Below, piece by piece: positions 21,601 through 33,271 of a DNA stretch of 64,000 nucleotides. This stretch comes from Astrocystis sublimbata (taxonomy: Eukaryota > Ascomycota > Sordariomycetes > Xylariales > Xylariaceae), in assembly GCA_022453515.1 (NCBI GenBank), contig JAJNNY010000007.1, forward strand, positions 868,001 through 932,000, in the 5' to 3' direction. Position numbers and translations under genes: made by a program. Positions within the stretch are counted from its first letter, which is position 1. Each line of letters opens with the position of its first letter. The notes under the pieces were generated by a model that saw nothing but the letters and a program-made list of their open reading frames with translations, searched no databases and had not been told where the DNA came from.

Positions 21601-24051
21601 CAGCTACCTGAGGTAAGCAAGCTATAGTCACCTGGGATACTTGGATGAGAGAGATAATGCCTCTCTGTAGTGCTATCAACCAAGAGTACCTAAGAAGGTG
21701 TCGCAACTGTCCTGCCATGCCTGCATCAGCTGCGACACAGACAGTCCTGCTACGATACCGTAGAAGACATCCATCCATCCCTCCATTCGGCTACTCCCGT
21801 CCCAAAAGTCGGACGTCCAAAGATAGAAATCCGCCACGCGCTAGGGCATCAACCAACCACTTCGGCCCCGGCATTGCGTTGCGGGGACTTGATCCTACCT
21901 CCGTCAGCTCCGAATGCTGTTCTGACCATGTAGTATGTATGTATGTACTGTACTATTTCATGCAGCGCCGATTTGCCCAACATCGACAATTCAAAATAAT
22001 CCACCTACGCTAGTTGCATCATTTACATAAGTTAGTAAGCAACGATCCAGTTCCCCAGTAAATTACTCAACATATCTCCGAAGTTATTGTTAGAAGCAAA
22101 CTAGCGTGGGCTAGCTGATGGCTTAGGCCGGTAACGAACAGCTTCTAGCAAGGCTTCGGTGTACTAAGTCAGGCTCGTCATGTTCGCAATTATGTAATGT
22201 TGTTATTGTTGTTGCAGACTCAACATAGCATGCTCGGCATGGACTGTTTACGAGTCAAGGGACACTTCAGCTCCTTGTTACATCCAGTGGGCCAGTTTCG
22301 CGATTCCAATTTTCGGCCAATTGTTTCAGTATGAAGCTGGATTCACATCCTAGTTGCAGGCCATATAGACAGAAAAAACTTGAACATAGGTACTGATACA
22401 CAGAAGAGTAACAGGGTAGCATCCAGATAAGCGTTGAGATTATCTGAGCAGTTACATAGGAATGCTACCATTTGAAAGTGCCATCTCTACTGGTGCCAAG
22501 ACGATCACAACTGTTGCCATTCACGATCTATCGTCTCCAATCAGAGAGCTACTCGTCAATGAAAGATATGTGGTGTTGATATCGACTTAAAGAGTTACCC
22601 CCCGGCAATTGCCGTTTTCGGAGATTGCTTCTGGGTCCTGCAGCTGTACTTTCGCTCCAGGACTAGTAACTCCGAAAATTCCAACGTTGCCCGCCTCAAT
22701 AGAATTTGCTGCTTTCCTGGTTTCCTGCTATGCAATTATGCCCCTCGTCACATAATATCGCCGTGGGCATTGTGTTCAGCTCACACTCAAAATACCACAT
22801 TAAATCTCGTCAATGTGGAATATATTCGAACAGCTGACCCGAGCAGTATGATTGATGCGTACGAGCAGGATCCCCGATTCCGCCTCAATAGGTGAGGGCC
22901 ACGTTTTCAAGCCTGTACTATACGGTACCTGCAGCTCTTCTACTGCCATATTGCAACCAGAGGAACCATAAAAAACGCAAGTGTGAGGCTCGCACCAACA
23001 ACAAATTTCCATACAACTGTGCTCTTCAGCTTAGAGATGCCCTTTGATGCAGAGCTATTACATCCATTGTACGCGATGATTAGGTAGCTACTACAAAGTG
23101 CGACGTCGGCTCTTATTCGTTTTCGTATTTTCCCACCCAGGCCAATACCAGCACGCTTCGACGTGACGGGGAGAAAGAGAGCGACGGGGCAGCCAACTCA
23201 CGCTTAGACCTGACGCAAATATTACAGGCTACATACAGTACAGCACCCTGGTATGTCTCTGCTTGCAAGGAAATCCGAGATTCGGGATATGCCGTAGACG
23301 CATCTCCCCATTTGCATGTGTTCGGTCTTTTCCACGAATGCATACAAGATCTGACAAATCTGACAAGGGATTCTGCCGACTTTAGCAAGTCAGAAGGGGC
23401 TAAGTTTGACGAACACTTTTGAGCCGTAATGTAAACAAATGGGTAACTAAACTGCGCCTGTCACTACATGTTTCATATGGTGGCCTCGTCAGATATCGCG
23501 CGGGGACTTTATACACATGTAGCATGTTAAAATATATAAATTGAGTTTAATATGTGTTGCCCGGAAACACCTGGCTGGCGAGACCCTTGATCAGTAGTCT
23601 TTCCATCTGATGTGGTTTCTGTCCGGACCGATGAGTAAGGCTGCGCAGAGCCTCGTAAATTTATCCTTCAATGCCTATGTGTAGCTACATTCGTGACCCG
23701 GTTTTGAGCAAATTTCGCAATTATTATCAGCCCTGGCATGGATGTGGATGAGGTTCAGAAGAATGATAGGTATATTTTCTTGCTATCTTTTTTTAACTTG
23801 AATAGATGCAATTATCAGTCATAACGTCGTCACATATTTCAACTTCTCTAAACAGAAATGATGAACCAACTTGCATATTCGTCCCCATTTCCAAAACGCC
23901 GTCCCATGCTAATATTCATCAATGTCTATTTTCGACTTAAGTCTTGAAATGTTAACTCATCGCTGCAGTGTACCCTGTATTTGAGGAATCCACGGTTGGA
24001 CTATGATGCCTCTTAGACTGAAACCTTCATTGCTCGCCAACTAGGAGTATG
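21601..24051. other. Gene-free DNA downstream of the BCS1-like gene
   Basis: I see no open frame with coding character. Base composition is visibly more A/T-rich than in the neighbouring genes, and stops are frequent in all frames. I cannot identify a transposon terminus or coding remnant by eye. Confidence 0.55.
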
Positions 24052-26466
24052 TTACGATGTAGCCGCAGCCTTGCCACGGCCGCTTCTCGTTCTGGATGTC
24101 AAAACCGGCGTACTGTCGAGCGACGTGCTCTCGGTATCCGAGGGGGTATCGTTGCCGCCGGCCTCTGAGTCGGTGCTTGTCTCGGGAGTTGCTGCCTCTG
24201 GCTTCTCATCGCTTGAGGGCTTGGAGCTTTCCTTCTCTGAGGTCTGATCATTCCCGGGTTCCTCGGTCGGCTTGTCTTCGACCTTGATTTTATTGTTGTT
24301 CTTTGCCACCTCCGCCTCGACCCTCTTCCTGATTTCTTCTCCGTATTTCAGTTGCATTTCTTCCTCAACTTTCTTCTTGATGTCCGCCTCGACCTTCTTC
24401 TTGGCCTCCTCTTCTGCCGTCTTCTTCTCCTCTTCGGCTTTCTTCTTCTCGGCCTCTTCCTTCTCTTGCTCGGCCTTGCGCTTCTTTTCAGCCTCCTTCA
24501 GCTGCTTTTCCTTGTGATCTTTCCGCGTGCTTTCAATGAACTCATCAACTGTATCGATGGCCGTCTGGGGACTGTACTTGTTTTTCATGAGGTGACCTTG
24601 AAGCTCGGCAGGACTAAATTCAAAAGCCGGAATCTTGGCTGCGAATGTCTTGGCCAACTCGTCGACCTTGGCGTCTTGAGCCGCTCGTTCCTTTTTCTTC
24701 TTCTCCATAGCTACCTTGCGTTCTTCTGCATCGAGCACTGTATACTGGTTGGCCTCGGGGCCGTCATCGCCTTCTAGGTATGTGAAGATATTGCGAAAAA
24801 TGTTGGTTGTCATGTATTCGTCGGCGAGTCCGAACTCAATGGTGAGGTCGACGCGTCCGGGTCTAATCAAAGCCTTGTCGAGTCTCTCCGGGTGATTTGT
24901 GGTCATTATCAGGATTCTTCCTTCCTGAGACGCCACTCCGTCCAAAATATTCTGCGTGTAAAAAAACATGTCAGCCGAGATTCCCGACCTCCATACCATA
25001 GAAAGTGCTAGATCAAGCGACACAATGGGCTTAAAGTATCCGACACCGCAGGGTTTGAAACATACCAAAAGACCCGATAACGACAGTCGGGAGATGTCAT
25101 TATTGTGTTTGTTAGTATTCCCATTTCCACTTGTAACTTGCCCTGGTTCCATCTCATTATTGCTGTTGTTGTCGTCGTCGTTATCCGTATGTGTTGATTG
25201 ATTTGATCCTTCATCTTCTTCTCGGGTGTGCGTGAGCCCGGCGCTATCAATATCCTCAAGAAGCACAACACACTTGCGAGGAAGTTCCGCGAACAAGTTA
25301 CCAAGTATGTCTTCACTAGCGTTTACTGAGCTCAGACTGACGATATAGATTCTCATCTTGAAGAAGCCAGCCAGAGCCAAACTAAGAGAGCTCTTGCCAG
25401 TGCCGGGAGGACCGTGGAGCAAATAGCCCCTTCGATACGGAATCCCACGATTCGCATACCATCTCTGGGTTTTCGGGTTAAGGTAGTCGCTGACGTCGTC
25501 GATAAGCTTCTTCTTCGTCTTCTCATCCAGAATGACAGTTGAGAATGGCCGGGAGACTCTCGACATGCATCGCTGCCAAGATGGTTCACTCGAGATTTTG
25601 TTCGTCCCGCGATAGATCTGCGTCTTGTGCTGTTCCCTCTCGAGATACTTCTGTCGAGCCTCAAGAAGGAGTTCCTTGAGGATATACGGGTCCCGGCCAA
25701 AGCACGAGATCGAAATCTCCTCTCTTTCGCTCACGAGCATGAACGAATTCTGCTCCCGGTTGGCGGTTCGCTTGAACAAGAGCAGACGGCCGCGGTACCA
25801 GAAGTAATGGCTCCCAAAGCTGGGCGTGTATGAGAGGGCCTTCTTCGTCTTTCGCTCTGGTGCTTCATCGTCTCCAAATTCCTCCTCTTCGTCTTCATCA
25901 TCATCCCAGCGTCTGAGGAACCAACTTCTTGAGGATAAAGTAGTGTTGACGACAAACCGACGCGCACCTCGCGAGAATTGTTGGTTTGCTACCCACGCCA
26001 TCACTGCATTGAAATATGTTAGTAACTGCCACTTAGGAACAAATTGCTTACAGATTGGGAGCTTGTTGGTTTTTCGGGAAGAGGCATATCCATCGAGGAA
26101 GCTTAAGCATGGGACTAGGTAGAAATGGAAACTGGACGACTCTAGTCCTTACTTACAGATATTGTAAATTTCATCGTCGGTGCGAATATCGACGACAGAC
26201 ATGAAATAGTCCTCGACCTTGTCCCAGAGATACTGGCTGGTATAGTTCCAGCATACCACCAGCGCGCCAGTCAACAGGAGAAGCGGGATGTAAAGATTCA
26301 AGTTGACTCCTAAGGATCGCTGCACGAGGCCAGCAAAGACGGAGAATCCAGGGAAGAACCAGTCCAGAAGGGCAAGCTGTGTCGGAGGACCTGTAGGAGA
26401 GGGAGCATGCTGAAATGGAGAATCGGCGGTACCCGACGGGTAAGAGGATATTAAGGGGTCTGCCAT
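24052..26466 (-). CDS. BCS1-like AAA ATPase with acidic insert and long coiled-coil tail
   Basis: Three exons on the minus strand, 26466-26157, 26003-25066 and 24951-24052, give 715 residues. The first intron (153 nt) joins DDEIYNI to LMAWVANQ. The second (114 nt, GTATGT...CAG) is a multiple of three and stop-free; removing it restores SLSGLLNILDGVASQEGR, the family consensus. A hydrophobic segment (LYIPLLLLTGALVVCW) lies near residue 65, then the BCS1 N-terminal domain, then Walker A GPPGTGKS at 301-308 and Walker B VVLLEDID with Glu353. Yeast BCS1 is a mitochondrial inner-membrane translocase that inserts the Rieske protein into complex III. This protein differs in two ways: an Asp/Asn/Ser-rich insert right after Walker B, and a Glu/Lys-rich coiled coil plus acidic Ser/Thr tail from about residue 500. 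It belongs with the many fungal BCS1 paralogues of unknown job, so I do not assign BCS1 itself. Confidence 0.9.
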
Positions 26467-28680
26467 TATGAAGGCTGCGTAACAAGTAGACAGGAACTGA
26501 GTGTATTCTGCTCCTGTTTCTTTCTCGGAATCGACACGGCTCCGGTGACCGACTTACAAGTTGGGCTGGAGTCGTCCCAATGGTGAAGGACTTGGGGAGG
26601 CTGTCAGACACACAAACCAAGATGTTGTGGAATGGGCCGAGCAGCCTTTTTGTAGTCTGGAGGCAGAGCCTCAAGGACGTCAGATGGTCAGACCAGGCAG
26701 CTCTCGGTAGACCGTGGCAGGGACTCATAGGGCGGAGCAAACGTCTTAGTCACCCCGCTGTGATTCCCCAGCTTTTTTTTTCTTTACCGCATCATCCACA
26801 CAGCTAAGTATACGACATTGCGGAGCAGTAGGGCTGTGAAACCAGGGCGTGATTGGTCTGTGCCATACAGGCGTGACAGGTACCCAAACATACAAGTAGC
26901 TGTTGCATGTTTCCTCGCGTTGGCCCTGGTTGGAAGCCGGGAAAGATGCCACTTGTGGGGGGCCAAGGATTACAGTCGATGTAGGACGGTAGGCCGGCGA
27001 GCGGCAAGCCGACCAGGTCCACATACGCCGGGATCTGCCACTGATAAACGAAGAGAGGTTGTGATTCTAAATAGCCTAACTTACATCTGTGATGATTGCT
27101 TGCCAGTATTCGTATGTACAACATGATAGAAATAGACACGGCAAGCAGTTGTGAGATACTTGGTCATTAATAACAGATCCATAGTAGTAGGCAAGCTATT
27201 TAGATGCTTGGCTACCTCCAATCTCCTATTTCGCAGATCTGACCTGAGCGGCAGAGGCCGCCTTCATGGGTCATGTTAGTGCAGACTAACAAAAGCGCTA
27301 CAAGCTGAAATTTGTGGGGTGTGTAATTCCTCAAGTACATAGTAGGCCCTCTGCGCTGAGGGCCCTTCTCGGCCCTTACATGCTATGTAAGTACTTTCTT
27401 GTCGTTAAGTTCAGGGGATCGAGTGGCAGTTAAACGGTAACAGGACTCCGCCATTAGGTACCTTAGGTTAATTCCGCAGCAGGTCGGAATCTCGGTATAC
27501 ATGCATACCTATATGCAAGGGGCTTTTTCATCCATCAATTGCTTAAATACTTCTAACCCGTAAAACCAGCAATATCTTCTGAAGAACTGCCTGCCGAGCC
27601 TGCTCTGATGTGAGTGGATGATCTACATATGTACAGGCACGCTAGAGGATTGCTGCCTATTGAAAACCATGTCTGAGTGGCTTTGGGAACGACTTCAACG
27701 CCTATCGAGCTGGCTGCCTGGCGAGCTGGCTGCCTGGCGAGCTGGTGCACATTAGGTAGTGCATGCTTGCTTACCTACATCTACATGTAGGTACCTTGGC
27801 GAAACAACGCAATATCTAGTACTATAGTTCAAGCATGCAGTATTACACGATTCGGCCATGCCGACATTGCAGTACCTACTTACCTTTACCTACCTTAGGT
27901 ATTAAGTGCGTCTAGCGGGTTAAAAAGCAATGTGCCGCAACTGTCACGACAGTGACTCATAACGATTTCTAGTACCTGTGGACCCCTCTTCGTATACTGA
28001 GCTTACCTACATGCATTGCATGTCAGTTCTATTGCTTGTCCCCTTACCTGCCTGGTACTTCTCTTATGTAGGTAGCTTGAACCTGACGCCGCATGCCCCT
28101 CGCAGAAAACAAACATTTTAATGGTGCGATAAGCTCTATGACAATCAACCCTCGGGCCCTCACGTCGTATATATTTCATTTCCATCCTAACCTCAAAAGG
28201 CAGCCAGTGTGCCAATGACGCTTTGAGACATAATTAATTACACCGTGACTCATCTCGCCACCACTAAAGCATAAGACATACTCAACCAACTGAGCAATAA
28301 GTTCCAGCCCTGTAGCCGGCAGGTAACTATCTACTAGTGAGTTCCTTGAGACATTTGTAACTCCAACGCGACTCCCACATGCGATGCATATGCACAGAGT
28401 GAGAATCATATCATTGCAGGTCTGGGTATATGAAATGGTCGATGGGCCCCCAGGCAAAGATAAGAAAGCTAACTATCTACCTATCTGCCGGCTTGCTTCC
28501 ATCCAGAGCAGAAAAGAAAACAGCAAGATTAGACAGATTATCAAGGAACCCTTGCCCGTCCATCCCCAACCACCAGTCTCTTTTACCAGTCGAACACTTA
28601 AACGCCACAGAACAAATACAATATCGTGAGGTATGAAACCCGAGATTATGGCGATTGCCCAATTAATGAAAGTCTCAATC
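26467..28680. other. Intergenic spacer upstream of the BCS1-like gene
   Basis: No gene is supported. It contains a 16-bp tandem repeat at 27707-27745, many ACCTA/TAGGT words at 27440-27480 and 27755-27900, and TGACTCA words (bZIP-type) at 27953 and 28245 that are not next to any start codon. Confidence 0.6.
27707..27745 (+). repeat. 16-bp tandem repeat, about 2.4 copies
   Basis: The unit GAGCTGGCTGCCTGGC is repeated exactly at 27707-27722 and 27723-27738, followed by a partial third copy (GAGCTGG). The related word CTGGCGAGCTGG also occurs at 11092-11103. Confidence 0.85.
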
Positions 28681-29455
28681 TCACACTGGCTCTCCACCAT
28701 AACTATTGTTATTCCAGGGATCATGATTATGGTGTGCGGGAGGCCCTCCACCTCCACCGCCGCCACCTAACTGAATAAACCCGGCCTCGAAACCTGGCTG
28801 CGATGGTGGCCCTGACATCGGCGGCGGTGGAGGAGGCGGTGGCGGGCCCTGGGCAAAGTTGTCATAGTGCTGAGGTGGTTGGTCGTATTGATCATAGGGG
28901 TCATAATGGTGTGGCTGCGGGGGAGGAGGCGGTGGTGGCCCGCCATAACCATGGGTTGGAGGGGGCATCGGCGTTAGACCCCGCGAGAACTGTCGCCGGC
29001 TGGACGATGAGGACCCGGAGCTGGAGCTGTAATTCGAGCTCGTATCCGAATCTCGGCGACGGTGACGACTGCCGCTGTGTCTCTTGGACTTGTGCCCTGC
29101 AAAGGGGCCGCGGAGGAGATGAGCGGCGAAACGCACTCGACGTTCGTCTTGCTTGTCATCCTTCCGGGTTACCTATTGTACTAGAGTTAATAATGTCTGC
29201 CCGTCCAAGAAACAGCGCGGCAATTCGGTGGTGTGCAAGGAGTAGAGAGAACGAGGTATTCCCATTGGACTAAAAAGCGATGTTGGCAAGTTGACTTACA
29301 GCACCACGAATGCCATCGTAGCCCCACCAAGCCCAGTCTTCGTTGTCTGTGTAAACGAAGGACAGCGATTCCGTCGTGGACCAGACTGACCCAGTCGAGC
29401 TCAAAAAGGACGCCCCATCTGAGGGGGACCTACGGGGATCTATCATGTAATGCAT
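28681..29455 (-). CDS. Proline/glycine-rich protein with conserved WAWWGYDGIRGAV segment, function unknown
   Basis: Two exons on the minus strand, 29455-29300 and 29172-28681, give 215 residues; the 127-nt intron has a GTAAGT donor and TAG acceptor and is phase 0. I do not recognise a named family. The first exon encodes a Ser-rich stretch, then an aromatic motif (FVYTDNEDWAWWGYDGIRGA, residues 33-52). The second starts VTRKDDKQDERRVRFAAHLL, a charged helix-like stretch, then a basic Ser/His/Arg segment. The rest is low complexity: two poly-proline tracts, Tyr/Asp/Gln repeats (DPYDQYDQ) and a poly-Gly run near the C-terminus. No signal peptide or membrane segment is seen. The aromatic motif and the phase-clean splice argue for a real gene; an ATG three codons further in is an alternative start. 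The poly-proline tracts could bind SH3, WW or profilin-like partners, which is inference. Confidence 0.75.
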
Positions 29456-31421
29456 TGTGTGTCGGGGTCGGGCCAATGGCAGAAGCAGTGTTTGATATCA
29501 CAATGTGCCAACCAAGCGTGGTCACGCGGTAAACTTGGCGACACAAAAAACTGTCGAAGTTCGCGATCGGCAAGTTTGCGATACGATGTGTTCGCTCACA
29601 CACAAGCAAGGTGCAAAGGCCCGGCTTCGGTGTCCCAGACCGAAAGTGTAAAAGCTCAGATGATATGCAAAATCTCACAGTCACGGGGAGCACGAAATGA
29701 GGCAAGATGGAAGGGATGATGGTTGTTTGTTTCGTCGGGCGGAGGACAGGTCACGGATGGCCAGCTTATATGTGAAAGGGGAGACGCATTGATTTGAGAA
29801 GAGGCTTATCCCGCCGCGGCGCGCTTGGTGCGGGAACATCGCTTGCTGAATCAACGACATTGCCGTTCTCCTTACCTACCTACCTACCTAAACCATTCTC
29901 TACATTGCAAAAAAATGCACTTTTCTCCCTATCCAGTCCCCCAGTCCCCCAGTGTGTCCCCCCCAGTGTGCAGAAACTAGACTCTCTCGTCGTATTATGC
30001 AGGAGTGGTGTGGCTGCTGGCATTCAAGCGTGCAACCACGAAGACGTACTTACTAAGTACTCAATATTCCGACACCTCCTGAGCTAGAACGATCCGTGGA
30101 AGTGAGAGTGGAAGTAGGCGCACGCTTTGATGCTTGCAGATATCAACCAAATCCTCGAAATCAGACGATCACATCGTATCCCCGGTACGGCAACGAGCAA
30201 TTGGTGTTACCAACTACTACGGTGCAGTCAGTCTGCAGTCTCTCTGCATTAGCCGGGGGGGGTAGCTGCACTGTTCATGCGCATTGGCGAAGGAATAGAG
30301 TGAAACCAGCGGACGACGACAGCTCGAGCTAGGGCCGGGCGAACAGCCTCAAGGGTACGCTGGATCTTCGCATCGGCAGACCATCCAGCGGTTGGCTGCT
30401 GCTAGCCCCGTTTTCTTTCCTTTCCATGGCCTTTGCATCCTGCAGCTTATGTACTTAAATGGATGGGGGCGTGTAATCCGTGCTGGCCAATGGCCGCCGG
30501 CCACCGTCCCATTTCGACGTTGCCTTCTCGAGCAACCCCCTCGCCCCGTTTGCTCCTCACCTTGTCACGCTTGTATTTCGGGCGAGGCAATCACCAGGCG
30601 ACCATATGCAACCCCCGATGGGAGTACACGACAGGCTCCCAGATCTTCTCCACACTATGCCTATCTACCACACCGAGGCTGGCTCGTTGTCCCTCGCCCC
30701 AGAGCCGCACTCGCCCGGCAAAATGGAGGTGAGACGAGGAACCCGGGGGTGGTGACTGGCGATGCATCACTGCAAGCACCGACATGGCGGGATTTTAAGG
30801 CAGATAAGTCATGGATGGGCGCGGGGGGCACATGCTTGTGGCCACCTCGAATGCAGGGTTGCGGAATAGCTCAAGCAGTCATCATCCGAGGGATAAGCAG
30901 AGGAAGAGAGATGTATGTTTCTACTATCCAATACATAATGTTGTGCTACTTGCTCGTCATCTGCAGGGCCAACGGGGATGGGCGATACGGGCACATATTC
31001 ATGGTGCATTTCTTGCATGTACTCGTCGATCGTTGCATCGGTGTCAATCTACGCTCCTGGTGGGCGCGAGACAAAGCTTCGGGAGCTCTTTGCCCATCGA
31101 GGTACGACAGTGCTACTCTCCACGGGCATATTCGTATCAAGTCGGATGGTGGGCAGAAAGCGACAGCCTCAGTCATTCAAGAAAGTGAAGCTTGAAATTC
31201 TTGGATCTGGCTACCCCCCTTTCCCCGGTTCCCCTCTTCCACCGTCTCACCACACCCATGATTATCAAGGATGATCAGGGCCGCGCACCAATTCATTCGG
31301 TTTACTGGCTTATCAAAGCCATCTCATAAGTTCCGCTTACCCCGGATATCAGCTGCTAAGATGCTCGGATGGTCAAACATACATTTGGCAGCTTTCCCAT
31401 TGGATCAGAAAAATTACCCGG
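29456..31421. other. Intergenic spacer between the proline-rich gene and the class V gene
   Basis: No gene is supported. A (TACC)n microsatellite lies at about 29873-29891. The 267-codon open frame at 30392-31195 overlaps long open frames on both strands and lacks any domain. Confidence 0.6.
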
Positions 31422-33271
31422 CTACCGATATGCCAACCACGAGTCAGCATCGTTGTCTGCGGCTGATCTCCAGTCACCACGCTGTGCTCGTGCGCATAGT
31501 TCGAGTAAAACACCCGCGGCCCATGCAAAGTCAGTCAGGTCGAGGTAGATCTGGCCCGACAGCCTGGTCCAGAAAGCCCCGCCATAATATCTGGCTGCTA
31601 TGTACGTGTCAAATTCATTGACACTCCTCTCCGTTATCCAGTTGGCCACAGCATCGGCATCCTTGCGAGGAATCCCGTCGGTTCGCCGACTCATGGCTTC
31701 TATGCCATCTTGATTGACTCCCAGGGGGAGTTTTACCATAGTGAAGCAACAACTCTCTTGGGCCCCGGCCTCGCTCCTGAGGACTTCCGTCCCCATAATC
31801 GCTGCCATCAGCTCACCTCCGTCCTTTGCGAGTCCTATACAGTACTCGCGCACCTTCTCCTCGCCACCGCATACCTCGTTCCTGAACTTTAGGGCTTCCG
31901 GTACGCAAAGATACGGTGAGACATCTATTGTCGAAACATGCTCAAATTGATATGCAAAGTACTGAGTTGGCGGGATCTTGTTCCTGTCGGCTTCTGGTAG
32001 ATATCGTCCGTCCGTCGGGTAAGAGGTTTTGATTAACGGTTGGTTCCGTCTGGGAACGTATAGAACTGCGCAACCGCGAGGGACCATAAGCCATCTAATT
32101 TGTAGTTCAGCCACCAGCAAGCTTCTACCTATCTTCCAGCAGTAAAGCGAGGGGAGAAGCTCACTTATAACAATTCGTGATGACAAAGTCCGGTTCGATG
32201 TGACCGAGGTGAGACAAGTCGATATTGCCAATGCCATGAGCGGCGTCAATGCAACTTAGAACGCCATACTGCTTATAAAGGTGGACAAGCGCCTCCCACT
32301 GCAACCATTATAATCAGAATCAGTTATCGCCATTTAGAGTAGATAAACTGCTCATGATCAGAGCGTTCGTATGTCTCTCATAAGTACAGATGCCTGGTAG
32401 AGCATTTTATGTCTCTAGAGGTAACGACTGGCCAGGAAGGGGGAAACAACTTATGGGTTACCTACAGGCAGCCGAACGCCAGGGAATGTGAGCACCGTAT
32501 CAAACAGGCCGAGCACGACTCGCCTTCCTTGACGACGTAAAGTAAGTAGTGAGGCTTCTACTTTGCGGAGGATGTCATCATCCTCGATAGGATAGGTCAA
32601 TTCGATATTGCAGCCTCGAACAGGGGTGGTCTCCTCTAGCGAGCGTATCGTCTTCAGACAACCGCCGTAGATGGTACTGAAATGCAGAATCACATCACCT
32701 TCTACGTATACCACTTCAACCGCTAGAGTCAACTATCGCCTTCTCAAATGGAATGCTGATTTCACTCAACTTTCGAGGGTTTATATGTATCTTATAAGCA
32801 CAAACATGATAATTTGCGCATCTGTGACTTGATAAAAGGGGGGAAGGAGGACAGGAATAGCATACTGTTTCTTAAAACGGTGTTGATACCAGTGAGAGCA
32901 TTTGGCACAAACACCACTTCCTCGGCATCTGCTCCCAGCAGTGGTGCCACGGCCGACCTTGCCTCAAGAAGGAGCTCTGTAAGAAGGCGTTAGATCTATA
33001 CGCATATGATACAGGAGCAAAAGCAAAAGCAACGAGTGCCAGGGCGGACACAGACAACGTTGGACTGCGTACTGGGGTAGGTGAATCGCAGGAAGGTATC
33101 GGGACGGGCCTCGGTCTCGCGCTGTACGCGTCGTTGGTAGTCGCGCACGACATCTGGGAAGGTTCCGAACGAGCCATGATTCAATGGCACATAAGAGGCG
33201 GCGAAGCTGAAGTGGGCGTCGCGCATCGCCTTGCCGAAGGGCACCCTTGCTAATGATGGCGTTGAACTCAT
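31422..33271 (-). CDS. PLP-dependent class V aminotransferase-fold enzyme, resembling Egt2-type hercynylcysteine sulfoxide lyase / isopenicillin N epimerase-like proteins
   Basis: Five exons on the minus strand: 33271-33073, 32976-32866, 32722-32466, 32298-32165 and 32094-31422, giving 457 residues. All junctions restore family sequence: FTYPK|LLLEARSAV, VLRN|TVEVVYVEGD, GVRLP|WEALV, ITNCY|KWLMVPRG. The start ATG at 33271 leads into SYVPLNHGSFGT, the usual N-terminal motif. PLP contacts visible are Asp207 and His210 in CIDAAHGIG, and Lys234 in NCYKW, the expected Schiff-base lysine. The C-terminal domain ends with FWTRLSGQIYLDLTDF and WAAGVLLEL, so the protein appears complete. Fungal relatives include Egt2, which cleaves hercynylcysteine sulfoxide to ergothioneine, and uncharacterised lyases or desulfurases; sequence alone cannot choose. 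No Egt1-like gene is in the window. Codon use looks less GC-biased than in the neighbouring metabolic genes. Confidence 0.87.

Noticed and set aside
30392..31195. 267-codon open frame on +
   Set aside because: It begins at a non-ATG codon and overlaps several long frames on both strands. No family similarity or signal is visible.
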